Positions 23,167 through 36,300 of a stretch of DNA of 64,000 nt are shown in pieces. The notes beneath the pieces were generated by a model, which worked only from the letters and a program-made list of their open reading frames with translations, had not been told where the DNA came from and searched no databases. Both the position numbers and the translations under genes were made by a program. Origin of the DNA: Patagioenas fasciata (taxonomy: Eukaryota > Chordata > Aves > Columbiformes > Columbidae); assembly GCF_037038585.1 (NCBI RefSeq), contig NC_092524.1, positions 71,262,552-71,326,551 on the forward strand. The letters run 5' to 3'. Every line of letters begins with the position of its first letter. Position 1 is the first letter of the stretch.

Positions 23167-26100
23167 ACCGTGGGCTCTGCTCCTGGCCGGGGATGGGGCC
23201 AGCACAGTCAGATTGTACCCTCAGCTCTATCGGAGACCAGTCCTGCTGGGCTGTATAACGTATGTATCCCCACTGCTCATGTATATGTATGCATGTACGA
23301 GTGTATTTATACACTACATGCATTTGAAGGAAAGAGTTGAAATTCTGCAGTCTGTGGTGTGGTGGGTGGTGGCAGCTGAGAATTTCAGAACACTCGAGAA
23401 GTTTCTATTCAGCAGTTATTTTATTTCCTATTTGAGATAAAAGCCCATGGGCCCAAACACAAGAATAATATATTCTGCATGCTGAGACTTTAGCTTTTAT
23501 TCAAAATATATAATTTTATAGTGAGCGACATTTTCTAGAGAGATTTATTAAGCAGCAAAAGCAGTGCCACTTAGAGTCACGTAGAAACACATTGAAGCAA
23601 TGTATCTCTGAGAAGCAGGTTACTGGATTTTCAGCCAGAGATGCAGAATTTCTTCACAGGTCCCAAGCAGCCTAGGGTTGGATTAACTGTTGATTTTGTT
23701 CACCACAGTGACCTTTCCCTCAGAATGAGCCCTGAGGATTAGGTACCAGTTTGTCATAGAGCTTTGCCTTTGTCCTCTGTGCTGATAACTGCATAGCCCA
23801 CCAGTGCCTCTGCATAGTTCATATTATTTGTTCCATAACTACAGATTAAAATATTCTGAAGTGGACACAAAGCAGTAGCAGCAGAGACTTGTCTGGTGTA
23901 CACCATGGGGTTCCAAAGAACATCAGACATATTTCAGCTGATGACATCTTTTCCCTTCCCCAGTGACTAAATATTTCAGACACCAGCGTTTCCTCCAGGG
24001 CTGAGCCGCTGCCCCAGCAGCGACTGCTGCTCCTGCACTGGGTGTCCCCAGCCGTGTCCCCAGCCGTGTCCCCAGCCGGGACGCGCTCCAGCGTGGCCTG
24101 GCCAGCAGCGAGGGGCTGGAAGGGGGCTGCCCTCACCGGTGCCCACACACTGCTTCCTCACCCCCAGGGGTTTGCTGCATCCTGGACATCTTGCCGTTCA
24201 CCCGAGCTCCAGGTCCTGCTCCCAGCGGCTGCTGCTGAGCCCCTCATCCCCAGCTTCACTTTGCAGGCAATTCCTTCCTGTTCTGTCCTGCTCTGCTCCC
24301 AAAAAATATGGAACTTTCCATTTGTCCCCGCTGAAGCGGACACCGGCTTTTCCACATCTTTTTTCCAGTTCATCTGGTTGAAGACGGGCCAGAAAATTTC
24401 CTCCAGAGCCTCCGGCACCCGCTGCAGAGAACTGAGACAGGACATACTGTTTCTCCAAATGACATGCAGCCTCATGTTAAAAAGCTCAGACAATAAGAAT
24501 CCATCCACATCTCTGGGAAGAGGCTGGATGAAGCGGGCTTGCAGGTCACCCAGCCCTCTCCCAGGCTCGTGTTTTGCCTGCAGACGCGGCAGCCGGTCGC
24601 GGTCGCTGCCTGCGCTGCTGCGCACCCGGGTTCCACGCAGCCTCCGGGTACCTGCAGCGGGCACTGATTCACCCTTCTTCTGAAATGCAGATTCTTCAGA
24701 GCCCTCTGCATTTTGAAGCTCTTTCTGAATCACTTGTTTTTAATTTTTCACTAGTCCAAGTGAGATAAAAGTAGTTACTTCTTATTACTAAGAAATTACT
24801 TCTCCTCCTCAGTCCCCTCGGTAATTCAGCAGAGCGAGCTAAGGGCAGCCCTGCCGCCCTCCACCAGCACACGAGCATCCTGACGCTGACTCCACGGCAG
24901 CATGTTTGCGTACGCTGCACGTTAAACATCCGCCGCCAGAGAAGATGAGTTTCTTAAGCCCTCTGGCCCACAACGGTATGGCAATGCTTAAAGAGTTACA
25001 GGAAATTCTCTAAAAAGTGACTTTCTTCAACAGCCCTGAGCAAACCGTGTTTCTGCAGGACCCCGAGGCTGAGCCTGCAGAACAGGGGGTGACGCCACCC
25101 TCGTGCTACCCTGAAAAACAAGAGCAAGATGAATGAGTGACCGCCCTTAACCTCCAAGGCTCACAGCTTTCTGACCCAAAACCACAGTGGGGTAAAAAGG
25201 AAACAGTTCAAGGGCAAATGCCAGGTCAGTTACCAACCCACCACGCAGACGCTCTTTGAAAGTAATTCTTCTACATAGCTGGTATTTTATATCGAGATGG
25301 GTTATTTTTCGCTTGCGCAGCGTGTAGCTGTTCAGAGAAGAACCTGTTTTTCCTCACAAGAGTTACACAGTGACAGAATTTTCTTACAATTCAGTGCACA
25401 AAGATTAAGATTTTAGTTGGCATAAAGTGAGAAATTAGTCCAATTTGCACAGTAATTAGTGGTTCCAGGTGCCACAGGTGCTGCTCCCTGTGCTCACTAT
25501 GCCCCATTTCCTCGGGGCGTTTTCGGCTCTGCAGCATTAACCTCGCCGTGCCCGTAGTCTCTAGCAGGTTCCATTTATCTCTGCTGAGGCTGCTCCCTTC
25601 AGCCCCTGAGCTCTGCTGTGCGGAGGCTTTCACGCTTTTTGCGTGATGTTGGTGACTGGTTTCTTACCCATTCAGTTTATTTTAGATGTCTTTAAAAATC
25701 ACTTCAATCACTCCGCTTCTGACAGAACTCATCTCTGACGTGTGACTGGACCAGCTCAGTGACCCAGCAGAATCATCGTCTCAGCGGTGGATGTTTGATA
25801 TCGCTCCAGGACTCTTGTCCTGCCGACTTTCCCTGCCAGGACGGGAACACAGCACAGAGGACCTGGTGGACACACTGGATTGTGACTTCTGCAGCACCGA
25901 GAGAAGCGGTGCTGGCAGCCCGGGCAGGACCGCAGGGCACCCTTCAGAGACCCTGCGAAGCCCCAGGGCCGCGCTCCTGTCTGTCCCCATCTGCCCTTCA
26001 GTGGTCATGGTGGCACAAAGTGTCCTGCTGTGCAGTTTTCTTGCAGATTTGTGTTGCTGTGATTTCAAAGCACAAGTCTGGTTGTCATACTCTGTGCCAA

Positions 26101-29100
26101 AGCCAGGCTGATACAGCATCACAGCTCTCCTCATGCTGATATTTGCGGCAAACCTCTGATCAGAGTGACCACCAACTATTCATAGTGTTCTGTAACACTT
26201 CAATTTATGCACAACTAAAGTGTAATTATTGCCAAACACCCTTTTGTGGAACAGCCACCTCGTAAGCTCTGGTTTAGCTCAAAAGAGGAAGGCTGAAAAA
26301 TCCACCCCTGACCGGGCAATGAAACCATCTTTGATTATCATCTCTAGAAGTGCCACCAGTTGCTACATGGAAGGCGATAACCGAAGAGCAGTGCACGGAA
26401 AAGCCTGTCTCTGTGCTGTTTTTGGTTGTGAAGCGGCTCTGGCATCACCAGGCTGTCATGAGACGATGAGCAGTTTCCGCAGCGTGTCTGGGTGGCAGAC
26501 CCACGATGGGAAGCCTGCAGAGCTGCTCAGCTGACGGCGCTGGAGGTGTCGCTTTGGTTCGGTTCGACTCTCACCGTGTCCCTGGGTGAGCTCAGCCACA
26601 CGAACCGTGGAGCCACAGAACACTCTCCCAGAGCCTGGAACAAGGAGCAGCCTGCAGACGTTGCATCGCCCACGTTTGCCATCTTTTGTTTCTAGAGCAC
26701 GACAATGGCTGCAGAATGCTGGATCTCTGAGAACACGTCTCATCTCCGAGAACATGTCTCATCACGCCAACAACAATAACCAGTCCCCTGCTTTGGCCAC
26801 TAAGCTGGAATCAATTGAGGGGAAAAGCACTGGTGTCTGTTGTCTCACACTTGTTCAAGAATCCACTCCAAAATGTCGCTATCTTCTAAACAGATTATAC
26901 ACCCAACCCCCAAAAAGTCTCACAAAGCGGTTTAGCCAGCTGATAAGTTCCAGAAAGACGAGCCAGAGTCTTAACAAGTGGGGTCACAAAGCAGAAGGAC
27001 ATGGAGTGTTCTGCTCCCCAGGGTCAGGAGGAGTTTGGACACTGCCTGGTGCAAAGTCCAAACTGATTCTCCACCCGTTACTCTTCCCACGAAGTGACCC
27101 AGATGTCCAGGGCTGTCCGGATCTTGGCACAGAGAACTACGTAAACGTTTTTAAAGATACCCAGTGGGAAAAACAAGGCTGTCGTCATGGCTGCAGCGGA
27201 GTGTCCAGAGTCAACTGCCTCCCAAACCAGGCGCTTGCAGAGGTGCCTCCTGCCTGACTTGTCTGGGACTGGGCACCCCAGCAGCAGGGTCTGCCCTTTG
27301 CCGCTGCTTTTGCGTTGCTGGAGCACTTCAGCTGTCAAAGAGGCCACGGGAAGCACAATGCTGCTGAAAACCCACACATTAGGAGACGACACCAAGGTAC
27401 ATGTGCGCCGTGCTGGATCTGTTCTCCTGCCTGCGGCTGTCAATACTTGCTGGTACAATTGATTCCATCAGGGTGATGCTGACAGATATAGATCGTTCCC
27501 AAGAACAGCAGATGCATGTGATCTAGCAGTTTTCATACCAGACTTCCTTTCCCAAATCAGAACATAGGTTGTTTTTAAAAAAGAGCAATGCAGTTAAGAG
27601 CTGAACACGCTATTACAGGCATCATCCCTGCTCTCCAGTATGTGTGCTCAGCCTTCGAGAGCTGCAAACAAGCCAGAGGCAAGCAGCAAGAAGTCCACAT
27701 CAGGATAGCAGGGAGGAGCTTTGGAGTTGCCTCTTTCCTAAAGAATAGCATTACAATTAAACATTTAAGCATTTTCCAAATCTGGTTTTCTAGGTTTCAC
27801 ATAACAGAAATTCTGCACAAAGGCCACATCAGTTAAAGACAGAAACCAGCATTATTTATCAAGGTCCCACTTTCAGACAGGTACATACTAGTCCTCAATC
27901 TGCTGCAGGAGAGCAAGTGGCAGACCCCCTCTGTGCAAATGAAACGCCAGCCCACCCACCCATTTTAGTCCCTTCTTTTGCCAGACCTGTGGTTACCTTG
28001 GCTCCACCAGGTCTCCTGCTGCTCTGCCACCTTCCCACAGGGCAATGTCTGGAGGAGGCGCCAACAAACCCCACGGTTTCTCCGGGCAGCAAGGCCGAGG
28101 GCTGGCTGCACAGGGAGCCGGGCGGGACGGAGCCGGGCTCTGTGCGTCCTCTGCCATGCTCTGCAGGAGCAGCCGCAGCGGGAGATCGCGCTCCGTGTTC
28201 CCTGGGCAGAGCTGGCAGCGGCGCCTGAGCCCAGCACCCGCGGGCACAGAGCACCCGAGGGCAGCTCAGCCTCGGGCTGCCTTCAGCTCCCAGGGTGGGA
28301 GGTGGGATGAGGGTCTGATCCGCGCCCTGCAGAGCTGCTGCACGGGCACCGGGCTGCCGAGGATCACCACACGTGCATTCAATACGCTTTTGATCCATTT
28401 GGGGTTGGCTGGTTTGTTTTTCCAGTCATTAACGGGATCACCTGAAGACTGAAAGGAAATCCGAAAAATTAGTTTAAATGACCTTCAAGGAAATGTGAAC
28501 TGCTCCAGCAAATCTGCCTTGAGTTTCCACCACGAGCTGGTGAGCAGGCAGATGAAGCGCAGGATTGTCATGCACCGATATCTACACATCAAATTATCCA
28601 TCTTAATTGGTATCTAACGCTTTGCAATATTTGTTAATTTTATAATAATATATTCTTTTTTTTTCTCTCGTGGAAGCAAACAGCATTGAAATATTAGAAA
28701 ATGAAATAAGAAAAAGGATATGTTATGCTTCTTGTCGTAAGAATACTCACTGGAGACACACAAAGTTTTAATGTTAATGTCTCTGCATCACTACTCCCTG
28801 CATGCGAAAATAGGTTTGGAAATGCTTGAAAGGTTAAAGCTTTTGCAAATTATGAAACCAGACCATTTTGGAGCTATAAATCCTGCTCATCTGGGATAGT
28901 TGTTCTGGTGTAAAACCTCATGTTTTCTTGAGAGACTGAGCTGAATATTTATGCTTAGCACATCAAACAGGCGGAAGGCACAGAGGTTCACTTGTCTGCA
29001 GTGGGTGTTTAAGAGTATTCTGTTGATAATTAAATCTAGAAATTATAATGAGTCACTTATCCAAACTGAAGGGCCCAGTTTCTCCCCATTTGCCTTTCCA

Positions 29101-29649
29101 GTGCAGGACTGGTGTTAGCTCAGCGGTTGCCCTGGAGCAATGGCTTTGTAAATCCAGCTCTTGTAATTTACGATTTGATTACGCCCCGCGCCTCCTGCAG
29201 GCCCCCTTCTCCGCGGGGGCAGAAGCTCCTCAGACAGGTGCACCTGCTGGTGCAGGAGCTGCTGAGCCAGGACATCCGACTCTGGAACCACCCGCCGGCC
29301 GCCAAAGCCCCAGAGCCCGCGAGGACCAGCCCTGTGCACCGGAGGGTTTGCGGTGGCACGGGGTGGGTGGTACCAGCAGCTTCGTCACAACTCTCAACTT
29401 GTTATGAAGGGAAATAGATGTCCCTTGCCCAGAGGAGAGCCGGGGGGAGCACAGGGACCGCGAGCGAGGTCTTGAGCCAGCAAATTCTGACCAGCGACTG
29501 AGGAGGCGTTTGAGGACGGCATGGGTGCCAGGTGCGGTGAGAATACTGGTTCCATGTCTGAGACCGGTGCGCAAAGGCCTTTGGGAGGCTGGTGAAGCAC
29601 AGCCAGTTGTGATCAGCAAGCAGGGATGGTGTTGTTGCCGGGAAGCACC
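23167..29649. other. Unique sequence, no gene seen
   Basis: Long unique stretch. GC-moderate patches near 24.0-24.7, 28.0-28.4 and 29.2-29.6 kb carry overlapping open frames of 100-220 codons on both strands, none resembling a known protein. An AT-rich part lies at 28590-29050. Confidence 0.55.
24036..24080. repeat. Short 13-bp tandem repeat
   Basis: GTGTCCCCAGCC recurs three to four times. Confidence 0.85.
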
Positions 29650-29835
29650 TGAGGAGGCCACCTCTCTGGTTCGGGCCACGCGGCGCCGCCCGGGCTGAGC
29701 CGAGGGCTCCGCGGCAGCGCCCGCAGCGCAAACCCGTCCGGCACGGGCAGCAGCGCCGCGCGACCCCAGCCTGCCCAGAGCTCCCCGCCGCTGCCCGAAA
29801 CGCAGCCCCGCTCGCCCTGCGCCGCACCAGCCCTG
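29650..29835. promoter_or_regulatory. Small CpG-rich cluster
   Basis: A short block of dense CpG (for example CACGCGGCGCCGCCCGGG) in otherwise mixed sequence. No gene is seen around it. It may be an unmethylated island or simply GC-rich filler. Confidence 0.25.
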
Positions 29836-29977
29836 CATGTTTCACAGGCCGTGCCAGCACCTTCGCTCTCACACAAGCAATTCTGTAGAAGCCTCCTGGC
29901 TTTTGCCAAATACGGTTTTCTGTGGTTTTCATTTCTTCTTAAATAAACACCTTCCTCATCTAGTGAAATGAAATCCA

Positions 29978-30056
29978 AAGAGGGAAAAAAAAAAAGAAAC
30001 AAAACAAAACAAACAAACAAAAAACCCAAAAAACAACAACAAAAACCCCACACCCA
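29978..30056. repeat. A-rich low-complexity tract
   Basis: A-runs broken by C (AAACAAAACAAAC type). It could be a decayed retroposon tail, but no body is recognisable. Confidence 0.85.
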
Positions 30057-31351
30057 CCAGCCTCTCCACAAACCCCTCCAACAACCAGCACGTATTTCTG
30101 GCTCTTGTGACTCTCATAAGTCGGAGCAGAATGTATAGATTTATCGATTTGGTTGTTGCAGGGGGATTTGTAAACATTCTCTTGGCTCAGAGCAGGCTTT
30201 CAGCATCTCTCCTGGTCTTACTGTTGCTTTCCAAGCCAGAAACGTAATAATTCAAGCCTCTGTTTGGGAAGTTTAACCTGTCATGTACCGCCGTGTCCCT
30301 TCTGCCGCTCCTGGACTTTCCGGTTCAGATTTGGGGAACACAACAGCCCGCTTCTCCCTGGTTTGTCTTCCATATCCTGCCTCTCATTCACCTTAACAGA
30401 ACACGAGCAGAATGCATACACTGAAAAGTATCCGAATACTGAAAAATCACACCTACATGTCACACTGAAAACAAACGCTTCCTTTCAAAACCGCATCCGC
30501 TCACCTGCAGAACAAACTCCGCTGTTGCTGACTCCTGAGCCCCTTTCTCTTTCCCCTGCAGGCAGAGCTGACAGCACACGTCACCCTCATCCTGGCAGGT
30601 GACGTGGAGCAGCGATGGGGCACCCAGAGACTGACACCGGAAAACAAAATCATATTTAATTCACAAAGGAACATTTAATGCCCCTGCCAGTGATGCAGTT
30701 GGTGTTGTATTGCAGAACAACAGAAACAAAGACCTTTTTTTGTTACTGCTGGGAACAGAACCCACCTGTGGCATCTTGCCAGGGGTCACTGCTTCCCAAC
30801 TGGGCCCCCTAAATACACCACAACACAGAACCACTGCATCAGCCTCAAGAATTCAGATGCAGAAGTCTTGCACTGAACCCATCTCTGTGTTTTTTGCTAG
30901 GACACAAGGGATGGGGATGTAGAGTTGTTCTCGAGCCTTTCTTCTACTCTACACCTGACGACATACAGTTTCACAGAGTTTAACTCATGGGACAGACCCA
31001 GGCACGCAGTAACCAGCGCTTCTCAGGGCTGGGGATGGAGCTGAGCCGAAGAGCGACATCCTCCGCCTGGCAAAACTCCCCGCTCATCCCTGAAGTCGTC
31101 CTGCACAAGCCAACAGGTCAGGGGTTCCTCTGCCCACAGCACCAGGAGAAGGGGATTCTCAGCTCGGAACTTACCCGTCCTTTCCACCCCAAGCCCCAGA
31201 GGTGAGGATCTCCCACTGAGGCAAGGACAGAGCTGCCCGTTTGCCTGTGCGCCCCAGGCTGCTCTGGTGGGGCAGGATGGGGATGGCCACCAAACCCCCT
31301 GGCAGATGGTGACAATATGGAGCAGCGGCTGAGCGGCACAGCACCACGGAA
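30057..31351. other. Unique sequence, no gene seen
   Basis: Nothing recognised. Confidence 0.6.
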
Positions 31352-31460
31352 CAGCCCATGGCAGGGGGACGGTGAGCGGCACAGCCCACGGCAGGGTGAC
31401 GGTGAGCACTGACGGCAGGGTGACGGTGAGCGGCACAGCCCATGGCAGGGTGACGGCGAG
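31352..31460. repeat. About 30-bp minisatellite, 3-4 irregular copies
   Basis: Units built of GGCAGGGTGACGGTGAGCGG and CACAGCCCA, one of them shortened. Confidence 0.9.
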
Positions 31461-33320
31461 TGGGTGATGTAGCACTGGCCGGGGGCAGAAGCCGAGGCTG
31501 CAGGGGGTGTTTTGGTGGAGAGGCAGCCAACAGCAGAGCTGGGATGAATCACTGCCAGCTACCAGGATATCTAAAATTACATGAAACATCCACTCACAGT
31601 CTGAAGAATCACAAGCTAAGTACCAGGCAGTTTCCTCCTCAGTGCCAGGAAGCTACAGACATGAGCTGATCTGGTTTTAGCCATTTCAAGCAAAACATAT
31701 TCTGATTGCCCTCCCTGGGTTGTCGCAGCAAACACCTCACCAGGCTGCGGCCACTGGCATGGGGACAGGCATCTGTCACGCGGCTCGTCCCCTGCCATCG
31801 TGCCATTCCTTTGGCTGCTCTCATGATTCTGCCTGGTATGATAAAAACATCTTGTATGTGTGTCCAACAGCCTTTCAATCATGTTTTTGAGGCCTGACGC
31901 AGATGGACCTCATTCCTGACTTGGTGAGCTGGTGGACGAACCTGCCGGTGAGGAGCAGCCTCACCTGGGACAAGTGCAGGTGTTTCGTTTTAGCACTCAC
32001 ACCTCTCCTGATGTGTTCAGGTTAATGAGAAAGCGTCAGTCACCAACTGTGGCCCAGGATGCAGGCAGACAGTGCTAAGCAGAGGCGACCCTGCTCCCGG
32101 TCCCCTTGTCACCGCCCTTTTCTTACCAGGTTGGTGCCATTGCGGGTGTCCGATGTCCCTGACGCGCCCCCGAGCTCCCGGGACCGGAGGCTCCGGTGGC
32201 ACCGGAGCTTTGGCTGTGGCCCCGGGCTGAGCAGTCCCGGCTCTGCTGTCCCCACAGAGAGCGTTTGAAAACGTAAAACTCACTGAAAAGGGGAAAAAAC
32301 AACAAAACCTGTTTAATAGAATTGCACCTCTCTGTCAAGGGGCAGAAACACAGTAATTTAACACGCAAAATCAATTATACCACGGAAATAGCAAAGCTCA
32401 TGAATGCAACGTTGTTAAAAAGTGTTTTCACATGCCATGGGAAGTAGCTGTAAAAGCAGATTGTGAGTTTTTAGAAACATGGCTGTTAGCAGATGAAATC
32501 CCAGCCAGTAGTAGGCAACAGCCAAGCAGGAGCATTATCACTATCATCCTTAATTCAGGAAAACATTCTTGAAGAAATTGCTCCAGCCAAATGTGTGTAA
32601 CATTTGGCTCCAATTTAAATCTCACCTAAACCAATATGTTGTAGGCAAGGCAGGATGGAATTTGGTATCTTTGGTCTAAAAACTACTAAGCTTTAGTGTG
32701 TCTTAGTTTGGCAAGCACCCTTTGTAGTGGGACGGTGGGAAGCGCAGGGTCCGCGTGCCTCTGGTGCCAGCCCGTCTCCCACAGCCCTCCCGGCCCCAGC
32801 TCACCCCCCAGCCCCTCACGGTGATTTGCTCTCAGCACCCTCTGTGCTGTTCAAGGCCCCCAGCCCCATCCTGTGCACGCTGCTCCGTACGAAACGGCTG
32901 CCTTGGCTAGGGGTCCCGAGTGGTTCATTCTGGCTTTCAGCCCCAGCTCTGTCCTTGACAACATCCAGCAGTTTTCATATCTGCAGGACGAATTTAGATT
33001 TGGGTTTTTTTCATGCTTTGTTATGGAGATCGCCACAGTGCAGAGCAATTAAAAACTGAACAGCAGCGACATGGCAAAGGTGAAAATACAGTTTGTGTCT
33101 AGGGGACAGACAGTATTTCCCCACCATTTCAAGACGTTTTGCATCACCTGGCTCCTTCCTGGGAGGGCATGCCCTTGCTGCAGTGCCTGGACAGCAGGTC
33201 TGCAGGCTCCTCTCTGTCTGGATGGTCCCACCTGCACGTTCGGCTGCAGGCGCTCCCCTCATCTCACCAAGCGCTGGGAGCCACGGGGGCCCTTCCAAAC
33301 TGCAGTGGCCACCATGGAAG
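31461..33320. other. Unique sequence, no gene seen
   Basis: Mixed composition; AT-rich between 32270 and 32700. Confidence 0.6.
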
Positions 33321-33380
33321 CCTGCCCTGGAACAGCCTGCCTTGGAACAGCCTGCCCTGGAACAGCCTGCCCTGGAACAG
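33321..33380. repeat. 15-bp tandem repeat, 4 copies
   Basis: CCTGCCCTGGAACAG is repeated four times with one base change. Confidence 0.95.
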
Positions 33381-36300
33381 CCTGCGCTCCCCGGCAGAGC
33401 AGGAGCAGCTCGGCGAGATGGTTCTCCAGCCGGCATCACCCGGGGACGAGCAGCTGCCCCATCCCTGAGACATCCCAGGCCAGGCTGGACGGGGCTCTGA
33501 GCAACCTGAGCTGCTGAAGATGTCCCTGTCATGGCAGGGGGACTGGGGAGCTGGGGAGGGCCCTTCCAAACTACCCCATGAAATGCACGTTTCCTACCTG
33601 GAGCGTCTCAGTCCCATAAATGCCTACATGCCACCCACTGGTCACATCCCACAGCGTTCCTCCATTTTACTGTCAGATGCAGCATTTCAGCAAGGATAAA
33701 GGCACACAAGTATTGATTCGCTTTTGTGGTCAGGGCAAATCCCACAAGAGGCAATAAAAGCATTATACAAACAAAACTATTAGTGAAAATTCGTATTGAT
33801 AATAACGTATGAGAATCACACACACATATGGAAATCAGAGAACTTTAAAACTTCATCTCCAAGAAAAACGTGGTTTTGTTATATCAGTCTTTCACACTTG
33901 GTTCTGCCTACTATTTTTGAGAAAAGTTGATTTAAACATACAGCATTGATTTAAAGACACAGCATATCCACGTACCTTGAAAGAACTCAAGAATAAGGGC
34001 AGGAAACAGGTTACAAAGTGTTAATGTATAGGAAGCTCTTTGCGACATAAAATTATTAATTTGTGCAATAACTGCATAATTAATACTTGGTCTCATCTCA
34101 TCCTCTTTCAAACATATTCCCACGTTGCACAGAAGTTGTTGGTTAATGAATTAAACAGTTTGATGTTGATGAATCACAATTTTTCCTATCAATATTAAAA
34201 TATCGCCAGCGGTATGTTTTTCAGTTTGGGTCATGAAAGTTTAAATTGTAATATTGTCAAAAATGTAGACATGATGTTTTCCCAGCCTCAGTGCAAAACC
34301 AGAAGAGTCCAAGTTTGGTTTCCAGATTTGCGGGTGTTGGACTATTTTTATTTGCTGTTTTTCCATTCAAGCAATGACATGAACATACGGTACCTTGCAA
34401 AACTTCAGACATATCAATAATAGTATCTGAAATGGAGAAATCCAGTTACTCGGGAAACCTCAAGTCAAAACTAGTTTGTTCCTTGGACTATGATTAATGC
34501 GGTAAGTGGCAGCAGATGGTAGATGCTTTGAGAAGCCTCTGCTCTACAAAGAAGTGTTAATTACTTCCAAAGCTGCAGCAAAAGGATAACAGAGAAAGAG
34601 CAGGTCCCAGCAGCATTAGAGGGACACGGGAACAAAGGGCACCTGGGCACATGGTTTCTGACCCCCAGGGGTCCCACCCAGCCCTCACCTCCTGGGGGCC
34701 GCGGGGGCTCCGTGCTGGGGCAGCTGGTGACATCCGCACTGTGCAGGTGCCACCCGAGCCATGCCTCCCGGGTCACTGCCAGGCTAGGACAGCCAACAGG
34801 CCCCTCGTGCTCTCCATGGGCAGAGGCAGAAAGCAGTGGCCTGGCAAGAGCCAAACCACACGCTGGCCCAGATTTCGGCATCACGCTGTTTGTCGGCACC
34901 CTGGCGGCCGCCAGTCTTGCAGCGTTCGGAGCTTTGACTGGCGGCAGGCAGCACTTCCTCGTTAAACGCTGGCTTAATTGCTGGGCCGGGCTGATGCTGC
35001 GGTGTTCTTCATGCCTAGTCTGAGTTTGTCAGGTTTTAGTTTTCACTGACTGGCTTTTGCTAGGCTTTATTTCTGCTAGATTAAAAGAGCTGTTAAAAGA
35101 TGTTTATATTTCTGGCTGCCAGCTCCGCAAACCTCTCCAAGGCTCTGACAATTGAGCCAAGTTTCTTCCTGGGGATAGGGGAAGCATGAGCTCCAAATAA
35201 CAGACTTTGTGTGCTAAACTTAATCTTCAGTGACACCTATGCAAACAAAATGCATTCAAAGGCATTGCTAAAGTACGACTGACTGGCCATGCAAGTGGAA
35301 ACAACCACAGATGCCAGAGGAGACTGCTCAGCTCACGGCTCCCACTGCACGGGGTCTGCAGCAGCAGCGCTGGAACCGGCACAGACACGTGTTGTGTCGC
35401 TGGACATCAGGGCACTGCCCACAGAAAAGGGGTCTCTCTGAAAAGGGCCCCTTTAGCGTATTAGTGCATCCATTTCCACAGCGCACAGGGACCCGGGACC
35501 AGCCCTGCCTGGCTGCACCGTGGGGACGGTGCAATAGCGGCCGCCCTGCAGAGGCGAGGGGACGGGGCACAGGACGGTGTGCGCGGTCCTGCCAAAGCAA
35601 TTCCCCAGAGCCCCCGACCCCGCTTGGCCCTGGCGGCTGGAACAGAACCCACCCCAGCTGGAACACCACCTCCCCAGCCCGCGGGGAGGGAAGAGCCGGG
35701 CGACGTTCCTGCCCCGGGGTCGCTCGCTGCTCACGCACAGCATCACCCCGGCAGACCCGGCTTCTCTCGACACTGGGATTTCCAGGTACTCATGCAGAAA
35801 AGTGCAGTGTAACCAATTATTTTGTGTTTGTGCTTCTAGGAAATGCTCTGTTCAATTGACAAATTGACCAGAAAAACAAGCAAGGCACTTCCCACCCTCC
35901 CCACGCCTTTGAGTGCCAGCTCGCTCGGTGCGCCAAGGAGATCCTTTGAACAGGGAGTGAAGTGTCACCCGTACCTAGAAGAAATCTTAATTGGATGTAA
36001 GAAAAGATTTTGTATATTCAGTATAAAGAAGACTAAGCCACTTAGGAAAGGATCAAACAAATCCTCTGAAGTGGGCCAGCATCATTTGATCAGCACTTGG
36101 TGTCTTCAAACTGAGATGGTTTCTTTCTTTAGTTGGAGGAGGAGATGCTCTTGTTAAACTGCAGGTTTGGAGCCTATTGTGCCTGTTTATGTAAGCGGGA
36201 GAGTATTATCCCCACTGTGGGAGTTACTGGCCTCCTATGTAAAACCCGCCCAAGCAAGCGACCCGTGGTTCAGATGCAGAGCTGGGGGTGCATGAGGGAA

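Noticed and set aside
28045-28452. Arginine/serine-rich plus-strand frame of 135 codons
   Set aside because: Overlaps equally open frames on both strands in GC-rich DNA; no domain, no splice context.
29978-30056. Poly(A) tail of a processed pseudogene
   Set aside because: No gene-derived body or target duplication could be recognised next to the A-rich tract on either side.
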